A stretch of 41,577 nt of DNA from Candidatus Poribacteria bacterium (lineage in GTDB: Bacteria; Poribacteria; WGA-4E; JAJDTR01), in the NCBI GenBank assembly GCA_028820655.1, contig JAPPIK010000044.1, forward strand, positions 1 through 41,577, in the 5' to 3' direction. The translations under genes were made by a program, and so were the position numbers. The notes under the pieces were generated by a model. That model was not told where the DNA came from and made no database searches. It saw only the letters and a program-made list of their open reading frames with translations. Of this stretch, positions 1-9,020 are shown piece by piece (positions within the stretch are counted from its first letter, which is position 1; each line of letters begins with the position of its first letter).

Positions 1-440
1 AGAAGAGAAAAGCAAACAAATTGACCAGAAAGCAGTGAACTACTAAGTCCCTAATCAAATTCAGAGTCGTTGGTAGCGCCATAAAACGCGAATCACAGCC
101 GGATCATCCCGGCGATCGCAGCGAGATGAATTAGCGCCATTGCCAAAAAAACGCCAATGTGTCGGGTTTCGTCAAGTTCATATCCCGTCATTGACCTGAA
201 TGGCGTGAGTTTTCGGAATCAGTTTGCGCTAATGTGTAAAGTGTGGTTCTTGTGCATCTCTACCCTGACAAACGAATCAAGACAACAATCAGCCAATCGG
301 CGCGTCTACGATGGCAGAACTTCCGCGCAAATTGCCGTTTCTTAGATAACCCACTTTGTCCGACAGCGCGGGGAAACCGAGTTTTTTCACAGGCGGATGC
401 ACGAGATTGACGAAAATGAGATCAATTTACCCGTAATTTG

Positions 441-494
441 GCAAACGTGAACCAAAAACTCGCCCTCTTTCTTATAGGTAGCAACTTGCGTTAG
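441..494 (+). repeat. degenerate 54-bp direct repeat, copy 1
   Basis: Aligned by eye with 764-817, 42 of 54 positions agree without gaps. Conserved blocks are the start (GCAAACGYGAACCAAA), an internal ATAGGTA and the end (CAACTTGSGTTAG). Neither copy lies in a gene. It is probably an old dispersed intergenic repeat. Confidence 0.5.
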
Positions 495-604
495 ATAGAA
501 AAATCGCCAATGCCGAAACACATTGAGCAGGGCAAATGTATAGACGCATCATTAGGTTCTGACGCGCTATCCAAGCGTTCTTCAAAAAGTGGAGTGAAAA
601 ATAT

Positions 605-636
605 GAGCGCTGATTAGCGCTCCGTGTCGTACACGG
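605..636. repeat. two adjacent perfect hairpins
   Basis: 605-622 is a perfect inverted repeat with 7-bp arms (GAGCGCT and AGCGCTC) around a 4-nt loop. It abuts 622-636, a second one with 6-bp arms (CCGTGT and ACACGG) and a 3-nt loop. There is no T-run after them, so they are not an obvious intrinsic terminator. The octamer GAGCGCTC recurs near 691. Confidence 0.45.
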
Positions 637-763
637 CTTCAAGTTGCGTCCGGAGTGGCTTCAAACGCAATTTCAGGGCTTATCGAACTTGAGCGCTCTA
701 ATCTCGGGGACACCACCCCAAACGAGCCATAAAAAAAGCGAACAGCGACCGGTCAAAAGATTC

Positions 764-817
764 GCAAACGCGAACCAAAGGCTCGGTTTCTCACCCATAG
801 GTAACAACTTGGGTTAG
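764..817 (+). repeat. degenerate 54-bp direct repeat, copy 2
   Basis: This is the partner of 441-494, on the same strand and about 78% identical by hand alignment. It ends just before the TATAAT at 822-827, so this copy sits against a possible ureG promoter. Confidence 0.5.
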
Positions 818-818
818 C

Positions 819-827
819 TGATATAAT
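819..827 (+). promoter_or_regulatory. possible extended -10 promoter upstream of ureG
   Basis: A TGATATAAT sequence (TG-n-TATAAT) lies at 819-827, about 170 bp before ureG. I see no -35 hexamer at 16-18 bp, so only the extended -10 supports it. The call is tentative. Confidence 0.22.
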
Positions 828-999
828 GATAAACCCCATGGAAAATTCCGACAGTGATTCCGGTGCAATGGAAGTTCAATAGACATTCTTCGTTAACTCA
901 ATGCAGAATCTGAAGCACTCGAGTGTTCGACCGCCTTCATTGATTCAATACTTCACGCTAGACTCTTTACAGCGATAGAAAAACTAAGGCACAATCACC

Positions 1000-1629
1000 A
1001 TGAAACCGCTGAAAATCGGCATCGGAGGTCCCGTAGGATCGGGCAAGACCGCGCTCATCGAAAAGTTGTGCAAAACCATGCGCGACTCCTATGAGTTGGC
1101 AGCAATAACGAACGACATTTTCACGCGCGAAGACGCGGAGATTCTCGCTCGCCTTGAAGCGCTGCCGAAGGAACGCATTCTCGGCGTTGAGACCGGCGGC
1201 TGTCCGCACACCGCTATCCGCGAAGACATTTCCGCCAATCTCGAAGCAGTCGATCAGATGAATGACGATTTTCCGGATTTGGATATTCTGTTTCTTGAGA
1301 GCGGCGGAGACAATCTTGCCGCCTTCTTTAGCCCGGAACTCGTGGATGCCGCGATTTACGTCATAGATGTCGCTGGCGGAGACAAAATCCCGCGAAAAGG
1401 CGGACCGGGTCTAACACGTTCCGATTTACTGATAATCAACAAGATTGACTTGGCGGAATATGTGGGGGCAAACCTCGGCATCATGGACAGAGACACTAAA
1501 CGAATGCGCGGAGACAAACCATTTGTCTTTACCAATTTGCGAGACGGAGACGGCATCCGTGAGGTCGTGACGTGGATTCGGCGCGAGTTGCTTTTCGAAG
1601 ACGCTGATACCGTCCAAATTCCCAAGTAA
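1000..1629 (+). CDS. ureG: urease accessory GTPase UreG
   Basis: UreG is the cytoplasmic SIMIBI-class GTPase that, with UreE, UreF and UreH, delivers nickel to apo-urease. The 209-aa product has full family length. The P-loop GPVGSGKT lies at residues 10-17, the nickel-binding Cys-Pro-His motif at residues 68-70 (C68-P69-H70), and a guanine-specificity NKID motif around residue 147. HypB is excluded because there is no N-terminal cysteine/histidine metal cluster and the CPH motif is UreG-like. The start is the ATG after a weak AAGG. No other urease gene is in the window: a kilobase without genes lies upstream and lipid A genes follow. Here it is a stand-alone gene, so either the urease genes are elsewhere or the protein serves another metal-transfer role. 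Confidence 0.95.
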   Translation: MKPLKIGIGGPVGSGKTALIEKLCKTMRDSYELAAITNDIFTREDAEILARLEALPKERILGVETGGCPHTAIREDISANLEAVDQMNDDFPDLDILFLESGGDNLAAFFSPELVDAAIYVIDVAGGDKIPRKGGPGLTRSDLLIINKIDLAEYVGANLGIMDRDTKRMRGDKPFVFTNLRDGDGIREVVTWIRRELLFEDADTVQIPK

Positions 1630-1830
1630 ATTTGCTCGCAAGGTACAGAACCCGACAAGACAGATTTTACCCATTACGAATTGCGAAAAACCTCTTGCTT
1701 AAACATTGAAATTCCCACTGTTTGCACGTATCGTGCTATCCCGTTTTTCCCCCGCGCAAATCCGGTCATTGCCCCTTCCTCGCACTAGTCTTTGGTAAAA
1801 TGTCCCTAACGGCAGGCGCCCCAAATCGGC

Positions 1831-1860
1831 TTGTTATTCAATCTTACTATCTGCTATAAT
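1831..1860 (+). promoter_or_regulatory. sigma70-type promoter for the lpxL-lpt-rpoN cluster
   Basis: TTGTTA at 1831-1836 and TATAAT at 1855-1860 are 18 bp apart, with an extended -10 TGC at 1852-1854. The predicted start is near 1867, about 67 nt before the lpxL-like gene. A second weaker extended -10 (TGGTATAAC, 1874-1882) lies just downstream. The rest of the 304-bp ureG-lpxL gap shows nothing else. Confidence 0.55.
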
Positions 1861-1933
1861 ACACGCCAATATATGGTATAACTTTTGCTAGGGCTTTGAA
1901 TACGGAAACTCAAGATTTGATTGCCATTGTGCG

Positions 1934-2863
1934 ATGCAATTTCCCGCACAACTCGGGAGTATGTGGCGTTTCTTTAAGGATTCCAGCTATGGGTTCACCG
2001 CGAGCCTGATTTCCTATTTTGCTGTCGTACTACCTCGCAAGATCGCGTTATCATTGGGGGCTTTCCTCGGAGGCGTTGCTTACCGGCTTGCCTCCGAACA
2101 GAGAGCGATTGCCGAGAAACACATCAACCTCAGCCTTGAGTTAAAGGATGGGATTTCCGCCAAAGGCGTGGTCCACCGGTGCTTCCGGAATCTTGGCAAG
2201 AATTTCATTGAGTTTGTCCGATTTCCGCACACTTCAAGCGGGAAAAACCGTGAGATCGTTACTTTTGAAGGTAAAGCCCATATTGACCGAGCGTTGGCGC
2301 AGGGAAAGGGAGCAATAATCCTTACAGGGCATTTCGGCAACTGGGAACTTTTGGCGGCAAGCCTAGTTGAACAAGTGGGACCTTTGACACCGATAGCGCG
2401 ACGCTTGAGGTCTCGACGTTTGGATGATTTGGTTCGTAGTTGGCGGGAAGCGGCCGGCTACTCCACAATCGACCGAGACAGTGCCGCCCGCGACATTCTG
2501 CGTTGCCTGAAACGTAATGAACTCATCGGTGTTCTGGCGGACGTGGATACGAGTGTGGAGGGCGTCTTTGTTGATTTTTTTGGGCGTCCGGCACACACAC
2601 CGTACAGTCCCGTAGCCATTGCGCTCAAAACTAGGGCGCCGGTTTTGCCAACCTTCATTATTCGGCAACCTGATGATTCTCATAGGGTAATTGTTGAACC
2701 GCCGCTGGAGCTAAAGATGACCGGTGATCGGGACCAAGATGCCTTGGTCAACACTCAAATGTTCACCGAAATCATTGAATCCTATGTGAGACGCTATCCC
2801 GAACAGTGGATTTGGATGCACGAGCGATGGAAAAGACAACCGGGTGATGTCATTGAATCCTAG
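1934..2863 (+). CDS. lpxL: lipid A biosynthesis acyltransferase (LpxL/HtrB family)
   Basis: The product is a 309-aa inner-membrane lysophospholipid-acyltransferase-family protein of the LpxL/LpxM/HtrB type, which adds a secondary acyl chain to the lipid A precursor from acyl-ACP. A hydrophobic N-terminal stretch (about residues 20-50) precedes the catalytic H-x4-E motif, read as HFGNWE with H133 and E138. The C-terminal EQWIWMHERWK resembles the conserved YxW-hhRRW-type ending of the family. The start is the first ATG; an in-frame Met ten residues in also follows purines but too closely. The gene overlaps lptC, which supports a shared transcript for lipid A maturation and LPS export. I cannot say from sequence alone which secondary acylation it performs. 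Confidence 0.85.
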   Translation: MQFPAQLGSMWRFFKDSSYGFTASLISYFAVVLPRKIALSLGAFLGGVAYRLASEQRAIAEKHINLSLELKDGISAKGVVHRCFRNLGKNFIEFVRFPHTSSGKNREIVTFEGKAHIDRALAQGKGAIILTGHFGNWELLAASLVEQVGPLTPIARRLRSRRLDDLVRSWREAAGYSTIDRDSAARDILRCLKRNELIGVLADVDTSVEGVFVDFFGRPAHTPYSPVAIALKTRAPVLPTFIIRQPDDSHRVIVEPPLELKMTGDRDQDALVNTQMFTEIIESYVRRYPEQWIWMHERWKRQPGDVIES

Positions 2864-3437
2864 TCGTTTTTTAATCATCACTCATTTGACGGAATCCATA
2901 CGCTGGACGCGCGGGATATTAACAGCGTTGATAACCACTTTGATCCTATGTGGGTTGGGATGCGACACGGGACAAGGAGATGACTCACAGATTGCGGCGG
3001 AGATTCCTCAACAAACGCTGCATGGGTTTTCGACAAGCCATAGCGAAGCAGGAGTTGTCAAATGGGTGCTTGTTGGCTCCGAAGCAACATTCCTGAACAA
3101 GGCAATCGCCGTGAAAGAGCCAATTGTCGAAATTTTTGAAGATGGCGAGTCAAAGATTACACTTACGGGTATTCGCGGCGAAATAATCAAGCATTCGAAT
3201 GACATTCATTTGTTCGATCAGGTTGTTGGTGAAAGTAAAGACGGGAGAATATTAACCGACGAACTTCATTGGCGCAATCAAGCCGGAAAACTGTATGCGC
3301 CAAACCAGTCAAAAATTTTGCGTGGGGATTCAACGGTGACGGGAGGCGAGTTGGAAGCCAGTCCGTCACTGGAGAAACTCACGATGAAGAATACCCGGTT
3401 CAGAATTAATCCGAAGGATGAAGAAATCAATGAATGA
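2847..3437 (+). CDS. lptC: LPS export protein LptC
   Basis: LptC is the bitopic inner-membrane protein that passes LPS from the LptB2FG transporter to LptA. The product is about 196 aa with one N-terminal hydrophobic segment (about residues 23-40), then a periplasmic domain rich in short beta-strands with paired asparagine, aspartate and glycine turns typical of the LptC/OstA fold. The hydrophobic segment ends in GLGC, but position -3 is Gly, so a lipoprotein signal is doubtful. The ATG at 2847 is preferred; a GTG lies three bases upstream. It overlaps the end of lpxL and the start of lptA. Assignment rests on fold-like pattern plus the lptA-lptB neighbours, since LptC is poorly conserved in sequence. 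Confidence 0.85.
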   Translation: MSLNPSRFLIITHLTESIRWTRGILTALITTLILCGLGCDTGQGDDSQIAAEIPQQTLHGFSTSHSEAGVVKWVLVGSEATFLNKAIAVKEPIVEIFEDGESKITLTGIRGEIIKHSNDIHLFDQVVGESKDGRILTDELHWRNQAGKLYAPNQSKILRGDSTVTGGELEASPSLEKLTMKNTRFRINPKDEEINE

Positions 3438-4098
3438 AATCAGTGATATGCGGAATATAACATCATCCGACCTGTGCAGATTCCGTCCCGGTTTTCACGC
3501 TTGGACCGTAGGAGGACTGTTAGTGCTAATTTGGGCTATCGGACTGTGCCCCAGTATGTTTTCATTGCCAACCGAAGTATACGCGGAGGCGTTAGAGTCG
3601 ACTAGCGTCGCGCAAGAGCAGCTTGAGTCTGATTCGCAAGGGAAGGTTGAGTCTGATTCGGTTGAGGACTCGGATGATGAGGAGATGATCGAGATATTGG
3701 CCCAAAAGTTTAATCGCGATGAGAAGAAGGGCGTTTCCATCTGGACCGGGAACGTCAGGATGACTCGCCCCAACGGTTTTCTAAACGCAGATAAAGTGAG
3801 CATGTATGAGGACGCGGAGACTGGCGAATACATCAAAACGGTTGCGGAGCGAAACGTTGAGATCCGTGACGAAGATATGTTTGCAACGTGCGAGCATGCG
3901 ATCATAAACCACACTGATGATACCGTGGACCTACGCGATAATGTTATAGTGATTCAGAACGCCGATCGATTGGAAGCCAAACATTTTACGTTCAATCGAC
4001 GCACCGGGAAGCAAACGGCGGACGGCGGCGTCAAATTTAGGGTCAGAATGACACGTCAAAAGAAGACTGCCGATACGCCAACGGAAGCCAAAGAATAA
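3418..4098 (+). CDS. lptA: LPS transport periplasmic protein LptA
   Basis: LptA is the periplasmic bridge protein (OstA-like beta-jellyroll) that carries LPS to the outer-membrane LptDE complex. A signal peptide is visible: a hydrophobic core around residues 32-48 and a likely signal peptidase I site after the Val-Tyr-Ala near residue 57. A strongly acidic linker (about 60-90) follows, then the OstA domain with repeated elements such as GNVRMTRPNGFLNADKV and DNVIVIQNADRLEAKHFTF. The C-terminus is basic and polar. An alternative ATG at 3430 has better spacing from the AAGG sequence and may be the true start. The long acidic linker is unusual for a small LptA. Confidence 0.87.
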   Translation: MKKSMNEISDMRNITSSDLCRFRPGFHAWTVGGLLVLIWAIGLCPSMFSLPTEVYAEALESTSVAQEQLESDSQGKVESDSVEDSDDEEMIEILAQKFNRDEKKGVSIWTGNVRMTRPNGFLNADKVSMYEDAETGEYIKTVAERNVEIRDEDMFATCEHAIINHTDDTVDLRDNVIVIQNADRLEAKHFTFNRRTGKQTADGGVKFRVRMTRQKKTADTPTEAKE

Positions 4099-4191
4099 AT
4101 CGGAAAACTAACCGCGGCCTGAACTTCAAGTTGAACCGTTCGGTGAATCACATCGTAAGGTAATCGCGGGAGGGATCGAGGAAACTGAGTT

Positions 4192-4944
4192 ATGTCGAAC
4201 CGGCTCCGAGCTCGGGGACTTGTCAAAAGATATTCGCGCAAGGGACCGATTGTTGTCAACCAGGTGGATCTCGACGTTGAAACCGGAGAGATAGTGGGCC
4301 TGCTCGGCCCAAACGGCGCCGGGAAATCTACCACATTCTACATTGCAGTTGGGCTAATTCGCCCAAATGCTGGGCAAGTATTTTACGACGACAGAGATAT
4401 CACCTTTTTGCCCATGTACAAACGTGCAAGGCTGGGAATCGGGTACCTCGCACAAGAAACATCCATCTTTCGCAAGTTGACGATTGAACAAAACATGATG
4501 TCTATTCTTGAAGTGCTCGATATTCCCAAGATTGAACGCAAAAGGCGTGCCGTGCAACTCATGGAGGAACTTGGCATTTCTGACTTGGCAAATCGTAAGG
4601 CGTATACGCTTTCCGGAGGAGAATGTCGACGAGCAGAAATCGCCAGAGCGTTGGCAGCTTCCCCATCCTTCATCTTGCTTGACGAACCGTTCTCCGGAAT
4701 CGATCCGATAGCCGTTCAAGACATCCAGCAACTCATCCTACATTTGCGCAGTCGGGGACTCGGGATCTTGATTACCGATCACAATGCGGAAGAAACTCTT
4801 GGTATTGTCGATAGAGCTTACTTGATTGCGGATGGTAAAATCACCCTGAACGGCACACCCGAGGAATTGGTTGGTAACGAATTGGCGCGAGATCTCTACT
4901 TCGGACAACATTTCGAACTCAGAAGCGGCCCTTTGAAGGGATGA
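4192..4944 (+). CDS. lptB: LPS export ABC transporter ATPase LptB
   Basis: LptB is the cytoplasmic ATPase of the LptB2FG LPS extractor. The 250-aa product has Walker A GPNGAGKS at residues 39-46, a Q-loop in YLAQETS, the LSGGE signature near residue 140, Walker B FILLDEP near 160 and the switch histidine in ITDHN. The LptB-typical segment GIGYLAQE-SIFRKLT is present and separates it from generic branched-amino-acid ATPases. A GAGG sequence lies about 10 nt before the ATG. LptF and LptG are not in the window. The gene ends 16 bp before rpoN, the same order as in many proteobacteria. Confidence 0.95.
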   Translation: MSNRLRARGLVKRYSRKGPIVVNQVDLDVETGEIVGLLGPNGAGKSTTFYIAVGLIRPNAGQVFYDDRDITFLPMYKRARLGIGYLAQETSIFRKLTIEQNMMSILEVLDIPKIERKRRAVQLMEELGISDLANRKAYTLSGGECRRAEIARALAASPSFILLDEPFSGIDPIAVQDIQQLILHLRSRGLGILITDHNAEETLGIVDRAYLIADGKITLNGTPEELVGNELARDLYFGQHFELRSGPLKG

Positions 4945-4960
4945 TATTGAGGAACAAATC

Positions 4961-6688
4961 ATGAACCTTGGATTAAGACAGGTTGCAGCCCTCAAACAGC
5001 AGATCATTATGACGCCGAAATTGCAGCAAGCAATTAAGGTGCTGCTTATGCCGCAACTGGAGCTTAACCAGTTCATGACGCAGCAGTTAGAGCAGAACCC
5101 TCTGCTAGAAGAAGATGAGATTCAAACCGAGGAGCTAGAGATTGAAGACCTTGTTGGCACAACTGAGTTGGATCCGGATACGGAATGGAACGAACCGGAA
5201 AAGAGTCTCGATCGGGAAGATAAAGAACCCGACATCGACTGGGATGCCGCCTTTGATGATATGGCAAATGTTAGCGAGCAAAACTCATACCGGCAGACAA
5301 GCGATGAAGATGGACCTCAATCAGATGTCGCCGAAACACAATCTTTGCACGAATTCTTGCTTGCCCAACTCCGCGTAACGCCGTTGTCGGAAATTGAAAA
5401 GGCAATAGGAGAGCAGATTATCGGCAATTTAAACGATGACGGGCAGCTAAAGATGCCTCTTTTTACTTTAAGCCCCAAATATCAGAACGACTTGGATGAT
5501 GCAATCCTCTCCGATGAGTTTCGCAAAGATTTTGAACGGCATCTACGACGAGAATTGTCAAGCGACGAAAGTTCATTGTCGCCTAACTCCACAATTCGAG
5601 TAGGAGAAGATGAAGGCAAATGGAAGATAATCGATGAAGAAAACAAACATGCATACACGGCGAGAAGAGAGGATGGTCGGATTGAAGTTTTTAATCTGAC
5701 GTTCGAGGAGATTGCCGGCGCAGTGGGTTGCGATGTTGAGCATGTGGCGGAGGTACTAGAGTACATTCAAGAGAATTTCGAACCCATTGGTGTTGCGTTT
5801 CGGACAGTTCCCGAGTCAATGTTGATTCAGATAAAGGTGAACGGAATTCACAATCCGATTGCCGAAGAAATCCTCAAGAACCACTTTGCGGACTTTATGA
5901 ATAACCAGATTCCGCGCATAGCGCAAAGTCTCGATGTGAACATTGAGGAGGTGATTCAAGCAAAGGAACTGATTGGACAATTGGCGCCCTATCCTGGACG
6001 TTATTTCTCAGATCCGACCGGAAAATACCTGAGAAATGGCGACAATCCCACTCGTCTCATCATTCCGGAGGTTTCGATCAAGAAAATCGGAGGGGAATAC
6101 CACGTCCTTACCAACGACGACGGAATGCCTCGATTGCGACTGAACCCGGTTTATATGACTCTGCTACACGGTCAAAATGGAGAGTTGGATGGTGGTACAA
6201 AGAAGTGGCTGGAACAGCAGCGTAGTTCGGCGATTGATTTGATCAGCAGCATCAATCAACGCCGCAGGACGATTGTAAGTGTGACCGAAGCAATCTTTGA
6301 GATACAGGAAGATTTCCTGGAACAGGGCACCGCCGGTTTGAAGCCCTTGACGCTTAAGGAGATTGCGGCAATGGCGGGAGTTCATGAATCCACGGTCAGC
6401 CGAGTCACTTCAAATAAATATGTCGAAACGCCGCAGGGAATATACAAACTTAAATTCTTTTTTAGCACGGACTTGCCGACTGACACCGGAGAAAATGTAT
6501 CTTCAACAGCGGTCAAAGATAACATTAAAGACATGATTGATGGCGAAAACCCGGCGAAGCCGCTCAGTGATCAGGCAATTGCCAATGCACTGGGTAATCA
6601 GGGGATTCATGTTGCCAGACGCACGGTCCAGAAATACCGGGAGGAACTCAATATACTCTCCTCAAGCAAAAGAAAGCAAGTATGGTAA
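4961..6688 (+). CDS. rpoN: RNA polymerase sigma-54 factor RpoN
   Basis: RpoN is the sigma factor for -24/-12 promoters, which needs AAA+ activators to open. The 575-aa protein shows all three regions: the Gln/Leu-rich activator-interaction region (about 1-50), an acidic region 2 (about 55-125), and the core-binding and DNA-binding region. The latter has a helix-turn-helix around residues 465-485 (LKEIAAMAGVHESTVSRVT) and the RpoN box ARRTVQKYREEL near the C-terminus. Region 2 is long and rich in Asp and Glu. The ATG has a TGAGG sequence 8 nt upstream. Target promoters and enhancer-binding proteins were not found in this window. Confidence 0.97.
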   Translation: MNLGLRQVAALKQQIIMTPKLQQAIKVLLMPQLELNQFMTQQLEQNPLLEEDEIQTEELEIEDLVGTTELDPDTEWNEPEKSLDREDKEPDIDWDAAFDDMANVSEQNSYRQTSDEDGPQSDVAETQSLHEFLLAQLRVTPLSEIEKAIGEQIIGNLNDDGQLKMPLFTLSPKYQNDLDDAILSDEFRKDFERHLRRELSSDESSLSPNSTIRVGEDEGKWKIIDEENKHAYTARREDGRIEVFNLTFEEIAGAVGCDVEHVAEVLEYIQENFEPIGVAFRTVPESMLIQIKVNGIHNPIAEEILKNHFADFMNNQIPRIAQSLDVNIEEVIQAKELIGQLAPYPGRYFSDPTGKYLRNGDNPTRLIIPEVSIKKIGGEYHVLTNDDGMPRLRLNPVYMTLLHGQNGELDGGTKKWLEQQRSSAIDLISSINQRRRTIVSVTEAIFEIQEDFLEQGTAGLKPLTLKEIAAMAGVHESTVSRVTSNKYVETPQGIYKLKFFFSTDLPTDTGENVSSTAVKDNIKDMIDGENPAKPLSDQAIANALGNQGIHVARRTVQKYREELNILSSSKRKQVW

Positions 6689-6903
6689 CTGATTCGATTT
6701 TAATACCGTATTCATCAACATATTATCGGATAAATGACGCGGATTGCAGCCTAGAACTATGACACCGAGATTTTAGTTCGCTTTTGCTGATTTTTTCGCA
6801 ATTCTGTCTGCATTTCGTCAGTCTCGCGTTTCCACGTCGGAAAGATTCTGACAAGGGCGGCAACCCGAGTCAAGCAACAAAATCAGTTTACGGAGTTATT
6901 GAC

Positions 6904-7470
6904 ATGCATATATCTTTTACGGGGCGTCACGTTCAAATTACAGATGACGTGCGACATTTTGTAGAGAAACGCGCAAACAAACTTGACGGGGTATTTAATT
7001 TTCTTGATGAGTTACACGTCGTCATAGAGCAGGAAAAAACGCGGTTTTTCGCAGAATTGACGTTATTGGCTCGAAGAGTGACATTTCATGCGCGGATTGA
7101 GACGCACGATGTTTTTGAATCGCTAGACACTGCTCTAAATCGCATCGAATCACAGGTGAGACGTCACAAGGAACGGATGAAGGATCGGAGGCATCGCCAA
7201 TCGCATCGCGATGTTGTCGCCCAATTGAATGAAGGCGCGGCTACGTCATCTTCAGCGCCGACAACCGATGATTCGCCCACGACTGCACCGATTGTCAAGA
7301 TTACAGACAGATTTGCATCCAAACCGTTAACAGTTGAAGACGCCGCAATGCAGTTACAGATTTCCGAAGATTCGCTGCTACTGTTTGTTAACGCGGAAAC
7401 ATCACAGGTGAATCTGCTCTACGAAACCGATAGTGGGGAATACGGGTGGATAGAACCTGAATTTTCTTAA
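6904..7470 (+). CDS. hpf: ribosome hibernation promoting factor, long form (HPF)
   Basis: HPF binds the 30S decoding centre and, in its long form, dimerises ribosomes into inactive 100S particles. The product is 188 aa. The N-terminal S30AE domain (about 1-100) begins MHISFTGRHVQITDDVR. A variable charged linker follows, then the C-terminal dimerisation domain (about 130-188) with IVKITDRFASKPLTVEDA and a final GEYGWIEPEF. The ATG at 6904 is chosen because GGAG lies 8 nt upstream and homologues start here; the frame stays open further upstream without family similarity. Its place after rpoN is the conserved rpoN-hpf pairing, which links it to starvation responses. Confidence 0.93.
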   Translation: MHISFTGRHVQITDDVRHFVEKRANKLDGVFNFLDELHVVIEQEKTRFFAELTLLARRVTFHARIETHDVFESLDTALNRIESQVRRHKERMKDRRHRQSHRDVVAQLNEGAATSSSAPTTDDSPTTAPIVKITDRFASKPLTVEDAAMQLQISEDSLLLFVNAETSQVNLLYETDSGEYGWIEPEFS

Positions 7471-7488
7471 ACCCGCATATGCATCGAA

Positions 7489-8502
7489 ATGGAACAGCAC
7501 GTAACAGTACGCAATTTGATCAAATACGCGGGGCACGAACTACAAACAGACATCGCGGCCGGCGAGGCGGGGTTAGACAGGGAAATAAAAACCGCCGAAT
7601 CAAACCGTCCCGGATTGGCGCTTTGTGGGTATTATGAGCATTTCGGGTTCGATCGCGTACAGATTTTTGGACATGGCGAGATCGGGTATTTGGAAAGTCT
7701 TTCCGCAACAGCCCGTTTTGATGTATTGAACCATCTACTTTCATATCACCTTCCCTGTATTGTTGTTACCAGCGGTTTGCGTCCCCCGGGTGAGTTGATT
7801 GAACTTGCCAATCGAAATCAGATTGCGGTATTGACTACTGATCTCGCGTCCTCAACATTCACGACCCGCTTGCTCCTGTTCTTTGAGGACGAATTCGGCC
7901 CCTCCGAGTATGTACACGGCAATCTAGTTGATGTCTTCGGTGTCGGAGTTTTAATTTTGGGCCAGAGTGGTATCGGCAAAAGTGAATGTACGCTTGGGCT
8001 CTTGCAGAACGGTCATCGCGTCATTGCTGATGATACCGTGCTGCTGAAGAGGGTATCCGAACATCGTGTTTTTGGTATTCGCCCTCGACCATTTAAGCAC
8101 TACATTGAAGTTAGGGGAATTGGGATAATCGACGTTGTCGCCCTTTTTGGTGTGACTGCGGTTGGTGATCGCAAGCAGGTTGAACTTGTCGCTACACTTG
8201 AACCGTGGAACGAACAGAAGACGTACAATCGTACCGGAGTCAGAGATGATGAGTACATTTTTCACAATGAGAAACTGCCACACGTGCTAATCCCCGTACG
8301 TCCGGGAAGGAACCTTTCGAACCTGATCGAAGTCGCCGCCATGAGTTTTTGGGGCGACAAACTCGGATTGGACGCGGCAAAGGAATTTGATAGTGCGCTT
8401 GTAGAAATGGTACAAGACAAAAATGATGAAGCCGTGCTGGATCAATGGCGACATGAAACTCTGCATCGCGAAATTGTTCAACCGTTGGATGCAAAGCGAT
8501 AG
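7489..8502 (+). CDS. hprK: HPr kinase/phosphorylase
   Basis: HprK phosphorylates Ser46 of HPr using ATP or pyrophosphate and reverses the reaction with phosphate, reporting metabolic state. The 337-aa protein has the N-terminal regulatory domain (about 1-130) and the C-terminal kinase domain with Walker A GQSGIGKSE near residues 159-167 and the family signature EVRGIGIIDV near 210-219. DDTVLLKR, containing the conserved acidic pair, lies between them. It begins 18 bp after hpf with no clear Shine-Dalgarno sequence, so coupling to hpf is likely. Its substrate HPr is encoded 518 bp downstream and retains Ser46, so the kinase-substrate pair is complete. Confidence 0.95.
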   Translation: MEQHVTVRNLIKYAGHELQTDIAAGEAGLDREIKTAESNRPGLALCGYYEHFGFDRVQIFGHGEIGYLESLSATARFDVLNHLLSYHLPCIVVTSGLRPPGELIELANRNQIAVLTTDLASSTFTTRLLLFFEDEFGPSEYVHGNLVDVFGVGVLILGQSGIGKSECTLGLLQNGHRVIADDTVLLKRVSEHRVFGIRPRPFKHYIEVRGIGIIDVVALFGVTAVGDRKQVELVATLEPWNEQKTYNRTGVRDDEYIFHNEKLPHVLIPVRPGRNLSNLIEVAAMSFWGDKLGLDAAKEFDSALVEMVQDKNDEAVLDQWRHETLHREIVQPLDAKR

Positions 8503-9020
8503 TCGGTGATGAGGGTTGAATTTGAAAATTCGCCATTGAGGTGGATTCAGTTTCTGTTACACGGGATTTAAGACGTGTGCCCAATATGCCTAGAGATTTC
8601 ATGGCTAGCACGGTTATTCCCAGTCATGCAAAACTGACAACCACGTGTCCGGACGCCGCTCAAAGCGTTCTTGGAAAACAATAAACGGTGCGTGTTTTGC
8701 AGCAGGGAGGCAAAAAGGAGACACCGCGCCGCCTCAGGCAAACCCACACCCGTGTTTGGCGCCAAGACAGCGTGTTGATTCATGCCGGAATCTTTGCGGA
8801 AAGAAATTGTCAGAATTGCCTTTCCCCGTTTCGAGGTAATGGTGTTCGAGTTGTCACGGGTCTTAATCCGCCGGTGTGGTTGTTTGTTTACGCGTGATTT
8901 TCCTGCCTATTTCTTGCCGAATCGGCCATCGTCCAAATCTTTCGGTTGACCGAAACAGACTATCGGACAATTCAATGTCAACGGGCATCTTGTCGTCTTG
9001 GCGCTCCAAGAGGATCATTT
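8503..9020. other. hprK-ptsH intergenic region, no gene recognised
   Basis: This 518-bp gap separates hprK from ptsH. A 55-codon frame at 8782-8949 and several longer overlapping frames exist, but none has a Shine-Dalgarno sequence or recognisable protein character. In proteobacteria this slot often holds rapZ or PTS EIIA genes; nothing like them is present. I found no confident promoter, though ptsH probably has one here. Confidence 0.4.

Larger units (their letters stand above)
1..999. other. gene-free leading region
   Basis: No convincing protein gene is visible on either strand in this kilobase. The only sizeable open frame, a 62-codon plus-strand frame at 157-345, has no Shine-Dalgarno sequence and no recognisable protein character. 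The region does hold a degenerate direct repeat (441-494 and 764-817) and several small hairpins. It could be decayed sequence or an intergenic repeat reservoir. It also separates ureG from anything upstream. Confidence 0.5.

Noticed and set aside
157-345. 62-codon ORF near the left edge
   Set aside because: It has no ribosome site or family similarity and lies in an otherwise gene-free, repeat-containing region.
8782-8949. 55-codon plus-strand ORF between hprK and ptsH
   Set aside because: It has no Shine-Dalgarno sequence, no homology I recognise and an amino-acid make-up typical of random frames.
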